Source: PALSA-505 sp963702235 | GTDB lineage: Bacteria; Actinomycetota; Actinomycetes; Streptosporangiales; Streptosporangiaceae | Direction of reading: 5' to 3' | DNA length: 64,000 nucleotides | Assembly (NCBI GenBank): GCA_963702235.1 | Contig: CAVPBZ010000007.1 | Coordinates: forward strand, 310,001-374,000 | Part shown: positions 52,122-60,141 of the stretch, one piece after another | Position numbering within the stretch: the stretch's first letter is position 1 | How the letters are laid out: each line of letters starts with the position of its first letter | Translations under genes and position numbers: made by a program | The notes under the pieces: model-generated | Told to the model about the DNA's origin: nothing | Seen by the model: only the letters and a program-made list of their open reading frames with translations | Databases searched by the model: none

Positions 52122-52946
52122 GTGGCAACCATCGTCACGGTGCGCGACGCCGATGACCCGCGGCTGGCCGATTACGTCCGGCTCACCGACATCGGCCTGC
52201 GCAAGAGCTTCGAATCCGCGCACGGGCTGTTCGTCGCGGAGGGCGAGAAGGTCATCCGCCGCGCGCTCGCCGCGGGTTATCCGCCGCGCTCGCTGCTGAT
52301 CACCGAACGCAGGCTGGCCGGCGTGACCGACCTGCTCAGCGCCTGCGCGTCCGCCGCGTATGTCGTGCCCGGCCCGGTGGCCGAGCAGGTGACCGGGTTC
52401 AACGTGCACCGCGGCGTGCTGGCCGCCATGGCCAGGCTCCCGGTCCGCGCGGTCAGCGAGGTGCTATCGGGCGCTCGTCGCATCATGGTGCTCGAGGACA
52501 TCGTTGACCACACCAACGTGGGCGCCATCTTCCGCTGCGCCGCCGCGTTCGGCATGGACGGCGTCGTGCTCGCGCCCCGGTGCGCCGACCCGCTCTACCG
52601 GCGCGCGGTCAGGGTGTCCATGGGCGCGGTGTTCGCCGTCCCGTATGCCCGGATGACCGACTGGTACGGCGGCTTGGCGGACCTGCGCGACGCCGGATTC
52701 CGGCTGCTCGCCCTGACCCCGGATCAGTCCGCCGTGCCCATCGGCGCGGTGGCGACGGGGGAGCGGGCTGCGCTCATGCTGGGCACCGAGGGCGACGGCC
52801 TGTCGTCGCGCTGGCGGCACGAAGCCGACCAGGCCGTCTGCATACCGATGGCTCCCGGCGCGATGGCCGCCGGCGTCGACTCGCTCAACGTGGTCGCCGC
52901 CGCCGCGATCGTGTGTCACTCCTTTGCCGGCCAAGCTTTGTCATGA
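52122..52946 (+). CDS. TrmH/SpoU-type SPOUT RNA methyltransferase
   Basis: 274 aa, GTG start. N-terminal substrate-binding part (KSFESAHGLFVAEGEKVIRR) then a SPOUT trefoil-knot domain: DIVDHTNVGAIFRCAAAFGM (Asn-Arg for catalysis), RVSMGAVFAVPYA, LMLGTEGDGLSSRW and IPMAPGAMAAGVDSLNVVAA, in which the SLNV loop binds SAM. 2'-O-methylates rRNA or tRNA ribose. Target not predictable. The frame is open further upstream to 51690 but the N-terminus starts here. Confidence 0.92.
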   Translation: MATIVTVRDADDPRLADYVRLTDIGLRKSFESAHGLFVAEGEKVIRRALAAGYPPRSLLITERRLAGVTDLLSACASAAYVVPGPVAEQVTGFNVHRGVLAAMARLPVRAVSEVLSGARRIMVLEDIVDHTNVGAIFRCAAAFGMDGVVLAPRCADPLYRRAVRVSMGAVFAVPYARMTDWYGGLADLRDAGFRLLALTPDQSAVPIGAVATGERAALMLGTEGDGLSSRWRHEADQAVCIPMAPGAMAAGVDSLNVVAAAAIVCHSFAGQALS

Positions 52947-52997
52947 ACGTCGCCAGCGAGGGTGTTAGGAACCTCGCTGGCTGGGCAGTTGCGGCCC

Positions 52998-53528
52998 ATG
53001 CCCGTACTCAGAGCTGTCGCACGGCCCATGCTGGCCGCCATCTTCATCGTCCAGGGCTTCGATACCTTGTTCCGGCCCGAGCGGGTTTCCCCGCGGGCTG
53101 AGCCTGTGGTCCAGCGGCTGGCTGAATTCGTGCCGCCGGTGCCCGCCCAGACCGAGCAGGCGGTGCGCATCAACGGCGCCATCCATCTCGTCGCCGGCTC
53201 GCTGCTGGCCGTGGGCCGGCTGCCCCGGCTTTCGGCCCTGGTCCTCGCGGCGACCCTGGTGCCCACCACGCTGGCCGGTCACCGGTTCTGGGAGTCGAAA
53301 GACAAGCAGGAGCGGGAACAGCAGCGGATCGCGTTCATGAAGAACATGTCGATGCTCGGCGGCCTGCTGATCACCGCGGCGGACACGGCCGGCCGCCCGT
53401 CGCTCGCCTGGCGCAACGCGGCCCGGTCCGCGCGCCGCGACGTGGCCCTCGCCGCCCGGACGGCGAAGGTGTCGGGGAAGGCCGGCGCCAAGGCCGGCCG
53501 TCTCAGCAGTCACCTGCCCGTCGGGTAG
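52998..53528 (+). CDS. DoxX-family membrane protein
   Basis: 176 aa. DoxX pattern: RPMLAAIFIVQGFDTLFRPE, INGAIHLVAGSLLAVGRLPR, ALVLAATLVPTTLAGHRFWE and NMSMLGGLLITAADTAGRPS, four hydrophobic helices, then a basic Ala/Lys tail (RTAKVSGKAGAKAGRLS). DoxX proteins link to redox or detoxification complexes. The ATG at 52998 fits; the one at 52962 adds a less plausible N-terminus. Follows the methyltransferase by 51 bp on the same strand. Confidence 0.9.
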   Translation: MPVLRAVARPMLAAIFIVQGFDTLFRPERVSPRAEPVVQRLAEFVPPVPAQTEQAVRINGAIHLVAGSLLAVGRLPRLSALVLAATLVPTTLAGHRFWESKDKQEREQQRIAFMKNMSMLGGLLITAADTAGRPSLAWRNAARSARRDVALAARTAKVSGKAGAKAGRLSSHLPVG

Positions 53529-53722
53529 TCCGGGGCTCCCGCGGCCCCGTATCCCCATCACCGTGATGAAGTTCCGATAACAGGCGAGACGCGGGCACGG
53601 TAGCCTAAGCGCGCCCTGGCTCGAGCGGAGCCGGGGTGGCAAGGCCGTGGACGGGCGCTCGCTCGGGCGGGCGTGCGGGATCCAGCGGGCAACACTCCGA
53701 CGGCGAGGAGAAGAACGTTCCC

Positions 53723-54172
53723 ATGGCAGCCACGCTTCAGGAGATCCTGCTCGCGCCTGACATCCGGCCTCAGGTGATCGACGACTGCTATGCGCTGATT
53801 CAGCGGCAGATCTCGGACAAGTCAGGGATCTCCGGGACCGCGGTCAAGCTGGCCTACAAGACGGTGACCACATTCGCCTCGGGCCACGTCCACCACATGA
53901 TCAAGGTCCTGCTTCCGTCCCTGGTGAACCAGCTCCAGCCGTTCTGGGCGGACTTCCGTGCCTCCGGCAGCACCGAGTTCGGCGACTACCTGTCCAAGCG
54001 CGGCGACGAGGTGTCGCAGGCCCTGCTGTCGGTCACCGACGCCCGCGCGGCCTCCTCCAGGCGGCCCGCCATCGTCAAGGCATATCGCAGCGTCCGCGGC
54101 AGCGCCGCTAAGCACGTCGAGGCCGCGCTTCCGCACGTCGGCGACCTGGTACTGAAGTACGCGGCGGCCTGA
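53723..54172 (+). CDS. DUF6918-type protein
   Basis: 149 aa. All-helical, with conserved text MAATLQEILLAPDIRPQVID, SGISGTAVKLAYKTVTTFAS, FGDYLSKRGDEVSQALLSVT and RGSAAKHVEAALPHVGDLVL as in a family found through actinobacteria (DUF6918 as I recall). No known function. ATG at 53723 with GAGGAG upstream. It is followed by a decayed GNAT gene on the other strand. Confidence 0.8.
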   Translation: MAATLQEILLAPDIRPQVIDDCYALIQRQISDKSGISGTAVKLAYKTVTTFASGHVHHMIKVLLPSLVNQLQPFWADFRASGSTEFGDYLSKRGDEVSQALLSVTDARAASSRRPAIVKAYRSVRGSAAKHVEAALPHVGDLVLKYAAA

Positions 54173-54195
54173 CCGGCTTTCCGCGTGGCCCGGGG

Positions 54196-54355
54196 TTATG
54201 CGAGACGCTTATGCATCAGAGTGCATACCGTCTCATATCGGGTGATGGATCCGTCCGGGGCCTCGTCATCCCACGAGGCGGGTTCGCGGCCGTAGGCGAC
54301 ATAGCCGAGCCGGTCATACAGCGCGCGGGCCCGCGGGTTGCACTCCGCCGGCACT
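54196..54355 (-). pseudogene. Truncated GNAT N-acetyltransferase (C-terminal third only)
   Basis: Minus strand reads PAECNPRARALYDRLGYVAY, GREPASWDDEAPDGSITRYE and TVCTLMHKRLA before TAA at 54196. N-P-R-A-R-A-L-Y-x-R-L-G-Y is the acetyl-CoA-binding and last-helix part of a GNAT domain. The rest is replaced by the ROK gene that starts seven bases away. Length and lack of start show a remnant. A small palindrome (TATGCA-TCAGAG-TGCATA) lies within it. Confidence 0.75.
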
Positions 54356-54361
54356 GCACGG

Positions 54362-55768
54362 CTAGGACAGGGCCGGAGCGGGCAGCAGCCGACGCTGCGC
54401 GTCAGCGAGCGCGAGTTCCACGGCGCCGAGCGTCACGGCCTCGTCGCCGAGCTGGGACAGCGCCAGCTTGGGCGGCACCAGCGTCAGCGGCCGCACGTAG
54501 CTCTCGATCGCCGCCAGCAACGCGCTCCCGGCCCGGGATACGCCCGCGCCGATGACGACCAGGTCGGGGTCGAGGACGAGCAGCACCGCGGCGAGCCCGC
54601 GGGCGAACCGGGCCGCGATCGTCTGCACCACCTCAGCGGCGGCCGGATCGCCATGCGCCGCGGCGGCGAACACCGCTTCGGCGTCGAGCCGGCCCTGGCC
54701 CGCGGCCGCTCCGGCGGCCGGTGCACCCTGGCCCGCGGCCGCTCCGGCGGCCGGTGCACCCTGGCCCGCGGCCGGCCCGGCGGCCGCCCCACCCGCCTCA
54801 CCCGCCCCGACAGCCGCGTCGGCATCCAGCCGGCCCGCCCACGCGTCCGCCGCCATCAGCCCGGCCAGCTCGCCGCCGTGCCGCGCGGCGGCAGCCCGGC
54901 CGGCTTCGACAATGGCGTCCGCGACGACGAGCCGCTCGAACGGTCCCCGGCCCAGGCCGTCCGGCGCGGCCGTCTCCCCGGCGTCCAGCGCCAGGAAGCC
55001 GATCTCGCCGGCCGCGTTGGCGGCCCCCCGGTGCAGGTCGTTCCCGATGAGGACGCCGGCGCCGACGCGCTCGCCCCACAGGATGAACACGACCGCGTGC
55101 GCGTCGCGGGCCAGCCCGTGCCGCCGTTCGGCCAGCACGGCCAGGTTGGCGTCGTTCTCCACCTGCACCGGGCAGCGGAACGACCGGCGCAGCTCGCGGG
55201 CCAGATCGATGTTCCATCCGGGCAGCCCGGGCGCCAGCACGACGGCTCCGCGCGGCCGGTCCACGAGACCCGGCGTGCCGACCGCGACGCTGGCGACCTC
55301 CCCGCGCCCGAGCCTCCCGGCGGCCAGCGCCTCCCGCACCGTCTGGCGCAGCGCGCCCAGCAGATCCTTGCTGCTGTTCGCGGCGGAGATCGCGCGCCGG
55401 TGCCGCGCGACCACGTGGCCGGCCAGGTCGGCGACCATGACCCCGATCTTGTGCCGGCCGACGTCGATGCCCACGACGTAAGCCGCCTCGGCGCGGAACC
55501 GGACCAGCCGCGCGGGCCGCCCGGAACGGCCCAGCATCGCCTGGCCGGGATGGGCGTAGGCGAGCAGCCCGGCGGTGTGCAGCTGCTCGACGACCTGGCC
55601 TATCGTCGGCCGGGACAGCCCGGTCCTGGCGGCCAGATCCGAGAGGCTGACCGGGCCGGACCCGCGCAGCACGGTCAGAACGCGCGCGCTGTTGATCTGG
55701 CGCAGCAGCGGCGGCCCGCCGTGTGCCCCGTGTGCAGCAGACGACATCGCCTTCCCGTCCATGGCCAT
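54362..55768 (-). CDS. ROK-family (NagC/XylR-like) repressor lacking the zinc-binding Cys motif
   Basis: About 468 aa from the ATG at 55768 (AGGGG upstream); ATGs at 55807 and 55747 are alternatives. HTH NSARVLTVLRGSGPVSLSDL, RTGLSRPTIGQVVEQLHTAG. ROK core AAYVVGIDVGRHKIGVMVAD, VAVGTPGLVDRPRGAVVLAP, VENDANLAVLAERRHG, VFILWGERVGAGVLIGNDLH. Where ROK proteins carry CxCGxxGC, this has LDAGETAAPDGLGRGPFERL, so the zinc site is absent. Three 11-residue repeats (GQGAPAAGAAA) interrupt the C-terminal half. It is divergent from the sugar ABC operon and likely represses it. Confidence 0.88.
   Translation of the reverse strand: MAMDGKAMSSAAHGAHGGPPLLRQINSARVLTVLRGSGPVSLSDLAARTGLSRPTIGQVVEQLHTAGLLAYAHPGQAMLGRSGRPARLVRFRAEAAYVVGIDVGRHKIGVMVADLAGHVVARHRRAISAANSSKDLLGALRQTVREALAAGRLGRGEVASVAVGTPGLVDRPRGAVVLAPGLPGWNIDLARELRRSFRCPVQVENDANLAVLAERRHGLARDAHAVVFILWGERVGAGVLIGNDLHRGAANAAGEIGFLALDAGETAAPDGLGRGPFERLVVADAIVEAGRAAAARHGGELAGLMAADAWAGRLDADAAVGAGEAGGAAAGPAAGQGAPAAGAAAGQGAPAAGAAAGQGRLDAEAVFAAAAHGDPAAAEVVQTIAARFARGLAAVLLVLDPDLVVIGAGVSRAGSALLAAIESYVRPLTLVPPKLALSQLGDEAVTLGAVELALADAQRRLLPAPALS
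54693..54774. repeat. 33-bp minisatellite inside the ROK gene
   Basis: Unit CCCTGGCCCGCGGCCG-plus-17 bp repeats exactly at 54693-54725 and 54726-54758 and begins again at 54759 for 16 bp. 33 is a multiple of three, so the repeat adds 11 residues per copy in frame. It falls in a surface-type Ala/Gly linker and looks like slippage. Confidence 0.82.
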
Positions 55769-55807
55769 ATCCCGGAACCCCTTGACCCCGCCAGCCGCAT
55801 GACGCAT

Positions 55808-55850
55808 GATTATGCATCAATCTTTAATAAATAATCTTACATATCTTCGG
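55808..55850. promoter_or_regulatory. AT-rich promoter/operator between the ROK gene and the ABC operon
   Basis: A strikingly AT-rich stretch (ATCAATCTTTAATAAATAA and following) in GC-rich surroundings, containing AATCTT twice and ATATCTTC once at 11-14-bp spacing. It lies between the divergent start codons. Likely holds both promoters and the ROK binding site. Confidence 0.55.
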
Positions 55851-55932
55851 GTGATCGGCAACAGGACGGCCGGGACGCCGCGACGGGCGTGGCCAGGCCA
55901 ATCAAGTAATAAGACGTTCAGGAGGCAGCATC

Positions 55933-57192
55933 GTGAGGTTGACCAGGCTCGGGACCGGAGTTGCGGCGGGCGTGGCCGCCGCGCTGGCGATCGCCGCCTG
56001 TGGCGGCAGCAGCAACAGCGGGTCGGGCGGCGGCTCGGCCGGGACGATCAGCGTCGTGATGGCCCAGTACAGCAGCCACACCCAGCCGTACTGGACCTCC
56101 GTGGTCAGCCGGTTCCAGAAGCAGTACCCCAAGATTCACGTCAACCTCCGGGTCATCGACTGGAACACCCTGCTCCAGCAGGTGCCGACGATGATCCAGA
56201 CCCGCTCGTTCCCCGATGTTCTCAACTTCAACGCCTACAGCACGTTCGCCTCCTCCGGGCTGCTGCGGCCGGCCAAGGACGTGCTGTCGCCGAGCACGGA
56301 AGCTGACTTCGAGTCCTCGTTCCTCGGCAGCGACTCGGTCAAGGGCACGCAATACGGCATCCCGTGGATCGCGAGCGTCCGCGCGCTCGGCTACAACAAG
56401 CAGGCGTTCGCGAAGGCCGGGATCACGGCGCCGCCGACCACATGGGCAGAGTTCACCGCCGATGCGCAGAAGCTCAAGAAGGCCGGCTACATCGGCTACT
56501 GCCTCCCGCTCGGCTCCGAAGAAGCCCAGGCCGAGTGGTCACTGTGGATGTGGTCCAACGGCGGTGGCTGGACCACCCCCTCCGGTCAGTGGTCGGTCAG
56601 CAGCCCGCAGAACCTCCAGGCGATGAGCTACCTGCGCACGCTGGCGAACACCGACAAGGTGACCGAGCCCAACCCGGGCTCGACCAACCGCACCGACGGC
56701 TGCTGGGCCGAATTCGCCCAGGGCAAGGTGGCGATGACGGAGATCATGCCGCTGGGGACGTTCCAGTCCACCTCGATGAAGGGCTCGCCGGTCCAGTGGG
56801 CGTCCGCCCCCTGGCCGCGGTCGAGCGTCAGCATCCCGCAGTTCACGCTCGGCGTGCAGGACGTGCTGATGGCGTTCAACAAGCCGGGCAACACGAGCAT
56901 GGTCAGGTCGTTCCTCGACTTCGTCTACCAGAAGACCAACTACCTCAGCTTCGTCAAGACCGAGGGCTTCCTGCCCACCACCAAGTCGGCCAGCGCGGCC
57001 ATGGCCAGTGACCCGGTGACCGGCGAGGGCATCAAGCTGCTGCCGGCGGCCAAGTTCTACCCGGCCACCAACCCGGGCTGGAACAAGGTGCAGAGCGCCG
57101 TGCAGAGCCAGCTGGGCACCGCGCTGGCACCGTCGGCCAACCCGAGCTCGGTGCTCACCCAGATCCAGCAGATCGCGCAAACGTCTGGATGA
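55933..57192 (+). CDS. Sugar ABC-transporter substrate-binding lipoprotein
   Basis: 419 aa, GTG start with AGGAGGC upstream. Lipobox LAIAACGGSSNSG gives a lipidated Cys. Family-1 sugar-binding fold: SVVMAQYSSHTQPYWTSVVS, FPDVLNFNAYSTFASSGLLR, IPWIASVRALGYNKQAFAKA and ELKKAG-type TADAQKLKKAGYIGYCLPLG. CUT1 (maltose/oligosaccharide) type. It overlaps the permease gene by 4 bp. No glycosidase neighbours, so the sugar cannot be named. Repressed by the divergent ROK protein, probably. Confidence 0.93.
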   Translation: MRLTRLGTGVAAGVAAALAIAACGGSSNSGSGGGSAGTISVVMAQYSSHTQPYWTSVVSRFQKQYPKIHVNLRVIDWNTLLQQVPTMIQTRSFPDVLNFNAYSTFASSGLLRPAKDVLSPSTEADFESSFLGSDSVKGTQYGIPWIASVRALGYNKQAFAKAGITAPPTTWAEFTADAQKLKKAGYIGYCLPLGSEEAQAEWSLWMWSNGGGWTTPSGQWSVSSPQNLQAMSYLRTLANTDKVTEPNPGSTNRTDGCWAEFAQGKVAMTEIMPLGTFQSTSMKGSPVQWASAPWPRSSVSIPQFTLGVQDVLMAFNKPGNTSMVRSFLDFVYQKTNYLSFVKTEGFLPTTKSASAAMASDPVTGEGIKLLPAAKFYPATNPGWNKVQSAVQSQLGTALAPSANPSSVLTQIQQIAQTSG

Positions 57193-59315
57193 CCGTGACC
57201 ACGACGCGGCGCGGCAGCGGCCGGTCCCCGCTGCCGCGGCCGCACGGCAGCGCCCGGCGGTCCCGCCGGGCCGTCCCGCGGCTGCGGCGGCTGCAGCCAG
57301 TGCTCTGGCTCGGCCCCAGCCTGCTGCTCATCGCGCTGATCATCGCCTACCCGGCGGTCGAGATGATCAGGACGTCGTTCCTCAAGGTCAACTCGATCGG
57401 GCTCACCGAGGGGTACGCCGGGCTGGGCAATTACCGCAACCTGTTCGGCGAGCCGGCCCTGGGCCACGTGCTGACCAACACCGTGCTGTGGGTCGTGCTC
57501 GTCGTGGCCGCGACGATCGTCATCTCGCTCGGGCTGGCGCAGTTCCTGAACAAGCGGTTCGCCGGGCGGCGGATCGTGCGCTGGACGCTGATCGTGCCGT
57601 GGGCGGCGTCGCTGGTCATGACCGCCACGGTCTGGCGCTACATCTACGAGGGCAGCTACGGGATGCTCAACCGCGTGCTGCTCGACCTGGGCCTGATCCA
57701 CAGCCCGGTCCAGTGGTACCAGGACAGCTCCACATCGTTCTGGTGCCTGATCATCGTCGGCATCATCGTGTCGATCCCGTTCAGCACGTTCGTCCTGCTG
57801 GCCGGCATGCAGGCGATCCCGGCCGACCTGTACGAAGCGGCCCGGGTGGACGGCGCCTGCCCGGTGCAGATCTACCGCACGGTCACGTTCCCGCTGCTGC
57901 GCCCGGCCCTGCTCACCTCCGCGGTGCTGAACACGATCTACGTGTTCAACTCGTTCCCGATCATCTGGGTGATCACCGGCAAGCTGCCCGGCGAGCAGAC
58001 CGACACCACGATGACGTTCATGTACAAGATCGCGTTCACCTACCGGCTCGACGTCGGCGAGGCGGCCGCGCTCGCCGTGCTCAACGTGGTCGTCCTGCTC
58101 GTCGTCGTCACGTTCTTCCTGCGCCGGGTGCGCTGGACCGCGGGCACCGAAGCCGGTGGCCACCCGGCCCGCCGCAGCCGCCTCGCCGCCGTCCGGGCCC
58201 GTGCCGCCGAGCGGCTGGCTGGCGCAGCAGCCAGCGCCGCGCAGAGCGGCCGCGCGGCGGTCGCGCCGCGGCTGACCGGCGTCGCGATGACGGGCCACGA
58301 GGCGCCAGCCCCGGCAGCAGGGCATCCGGCCGGCGGCCGTCATCATGAGTCGCCCGAACGGGCAGGGGCCGGACCCGTCGCGGCGCGCCCGGCCGGGCGG
58401 AGGGAAGAGGCGTACGGGGCCGGACCCGTCCCGGCGCGCTCGCCTGGTCTCGCCGACCGGGCCGCCCGGGTCCTCGGCCGGCTCTGGTCGCCGGTGCGGC
58501 CAGCCGGACTGGCCGCCGCCGGCGCGATCGTGGCCGCGTTCTTCCTGGCCCCGTACGCGGTGATGTTCCTGTCCGCGCTAAAGAGCAACCACGACCTGTT
58601 CAGCAACCCGGCGCTGTACCTGCCGACGTCGTGGCAGTGGGGCAACTTCGCCAGCGTCTGGAAGGCCATCCCGCTGGCCTCCTACCTGGTGAACAGCCTG
58701 ATCATCGCCGGGGTGTCCACCGCGATCGTGCTGCTGGTTTCGCTGCCGGCCGCATACTTCACCGCCCGGCATGACTTCCGCGGAAAGCGGGCATTCCTGT
58801 ACACGGTCCTGGTCACCCAGATGTTCGCGCCGGTAGCCCTGGTCATCGGCATCTTCCGGGAAGTCAACCTGGTCAGCGGGGCGGTCAACAGCTACTGGGC
58901 GATCATCGCGGTGGACGCCGCGTTCAACCTGGCGTTCTCCATCTGGATCCTGAACGGCTACCTGGCCAGCATCCCGAAGGAGGTCGAGGAGGCCGCCATG
59001 GTGGACGGGGCCGGGCGGCTGCGGACCATGGTCCGGATCGTGCTGCCGCTGGCCCGGCCGGGCATCGTGACCGCCGTGATCTTCACGTTCATCCAGGTGT
59101 GGAACGAGTTCGTGGTCGCGGAAACGATCTTCAACGACCCGACGAACAACCGCGAGACGCTGACGGTGGGCATCAACGCGTTCGTCGGCCTGTACCAGAC
59201 CCAGTACCAGTACCTGTTCGTCGCGTCGATCATCGGGATCGTTCCCGTGGTGCTGCTGTTCGCGTCCATCGAGCGCTACCTGGTAGGCGGCCTGACCGCC
59301 GGCAGCATCCGCTAG
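57189..59315 (+). CDS. Fused two-permease sugar ABC-transporter protein (MalF-like plus MalG-like)
   Basis: 708 aa in one unbroken frame. Residues about 35-315 are a MalF/UgpA-type permease with EAA loop YEAARVDGACPVQIYRTVTF. Residues about 435-708 are a MalG/UgpE-type permease with EAA loop EEAAMVDGAGRLRTMVRIVL. A hydrophilic Ala/Arg linker of about 115 residues joins them. In CUT1 systems these are normally two genes. There is no internal stop or clear ribosome site in the linker, though an in-frame ATG is at 58288. The ATPase is absent here and may be a shared MsiK-type protein. Confidence 0.9.
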   Translation: MTVTTTRRGSGRSPLPRPHGSARRSRRAVPRLRRLQPVLWLGPSLLLIALIIAYPAVEMIRTSFLKVNSIGLTEGYAGLGNYRNLFGEPALGHVLTNTVLWVVLVVAATIVISLGLAQFLNKRFAGRRIVRWTLIVPWAASLVMTATVWRYIYEGSYGMLNRVLLDLGLIHSPVQWYQDSSTSFWCLIIVGIIVSIPFSTFVLLAGMQAIPADLYEAARVDGACPVQIYRTVTFPLLRPALLTSAVLNTIYVFNSFPIIWVITGKLPGEQTDTTMTFMYKIAFTYRLDVGEAAALAVLNVVVLLVVVTFFLRRVRWTAGTEAGGHPARRSRLAAVRARAAERLAGAAASAAQSGRAAVAPRLTGVAMTGHEAPAPAAGHPAGGRHHESPERAGAGPVAARPAGRREEAYGAGPVPARSPGLADRAARVLGRLWSPVRPAGLAAAGAIVAAFFLAPYAVMFLSALKSNHDLFSNPALYLPTSWQWGNFASVWKAIPLASYLVNSLIIAGVSTAIVLLVSLPAAYFTARHDFRGKRAFLYTVLVTQMFAPVALVIGIFREVNLVSGAVNSYWAIIAVDAAFNLAFSIWILNGYLASIPKEVEEAAMVDGAGRLRTMVRIVLPLARPGIVTAVIFTFIQVWNEFVVAETIFNDPTNNRETLTVGINAFVGLYQTQYQYLFVASIIGIVPVVLLFASIERYLVGGLTAGSIR

Positions 59316-59529
59316 CCGTGCTGGCCGCAGGGACAGGACCCCCGGAGCCCGCGCTGCGCGCTCATTCGCGGAGTCAGGAAGCTTGCAGGTAGCGGGGGCC
59401 GCGCATTCCTGCTACCGCGCCGTGGAGACGGGCGCTGGCTGCGATGACCCGCAGGCCCCTCGAGGAGACGCTGGAAGCGCAAGACGCACGGTGCCGTTCG
59501 GCGGCCGCAGCCGGAACGAGGGACTGGTA

Positions 59530-59787
59530 ATGCAAGGCGACGTGATGTTCCTGGACTGCCCGGCGTATCTGGATGAGCATGGCGCGGCACGGTGCGGGCT
59601 TCCCGCCGAGGTGAAATCCCGGTACACGGTCAAGTCCACCGGCGGACCGCTGGAAGGTGCCAAGATCAGCTGCCCGCGCGGTCACTGGTTCAACGGCCCC
59701 ATCGCGGCGCTCACCTGGAACAAATCCTCCAGCTCAGCACGTGGTCGCGGGACGAGCCCGGCGCGGACCGGCACAGATGGTAGCTGA
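59530..59787 (+). CDS. Small conserved Cys-containing protein of unknown function
   Basis: 85 aa from ATG 59530. Text MQGDVMFLDCPAYLDEHGAA, RCGLPAEVKSRYTVKSTGGP and AKISCPRGHWFNGPIAALTW with three Cys and a CPRGH motif looks like a metal- or nucleic-acid-binding small domain, found scattered in actinobacteria. The Ser/Arg tail (SSSSARGRGTSPARTG) is extra. The frame is open back to 59383 but the N-terminus there is not protein-like. Function unknown. Confidence 0.68.
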   Translation: MQGDVMFLDCPAYLDEHGAARCGLPAEVKSRYTVKSTGGPLEGAKISCPRGHWFNGPIAALTWNKSSSSARGRGTSPARTGTDGS

Positions 59788-60141
59788 CCGGGACGAGTCA
59801 TCTGAACCGGCAGCGACGTCAGCATCGTGTCATAGGTAGGCGCAGGCCGAAGGCAATAAAGTCGCTACGCGCGCGTGGGGGTTCGCCAGGCTGGCTACGT
59901 GATGCAGACCGTGTCGGGCCGGAACATCTTTGTCTTTGCGGTAGCAACTGGGTGCAACGTCGGCCGCGTCCTGGCGGAGGAGCGCTTGCTGTCGGGGTCA
60001 GCGGCCTGCCGCGCCTTGTGGGAACGGGTCCGCTGGAGGGTCATTCCTTACGTGTGGTGACGCAAGCCGGAACGACTGCTCATCTAGCCCTCCAGCGGCC
60101 GCTCATCCCGTTGAAGCTAGCGGGTCAGAATCTCCGCCCCG
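59788..60141. other. 354-bp intergenic region
   Basis: One short frame at 59875-60060 (MGVRQAGYVMQTVSGRNIFV...) has poor codon use and no ribosome site, so I do not call it. The rest shows no gene, repeat or RNA structure that I can recognise. It holds the end of the convergent exported-protein gene at 60142. Confidence 0.4.

Noticed and set aside
54338..55834. 498-codon plus-strand frame opposite the ROK gene
   Set aside because: Shadow; the ROK motifs on the other strand are unmistakable.
57189..59315. Two separate permease genes artificially joined
   Set aside because: The frame is open throughout the linker with normal codon use and no ribosome site, so a true fusion is preferred, though an indel is not excluded.
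59875..60060. 61-codon plus-strand frame
   Set aside because: No ribosome site, atypical codon use, no similarity recognised.
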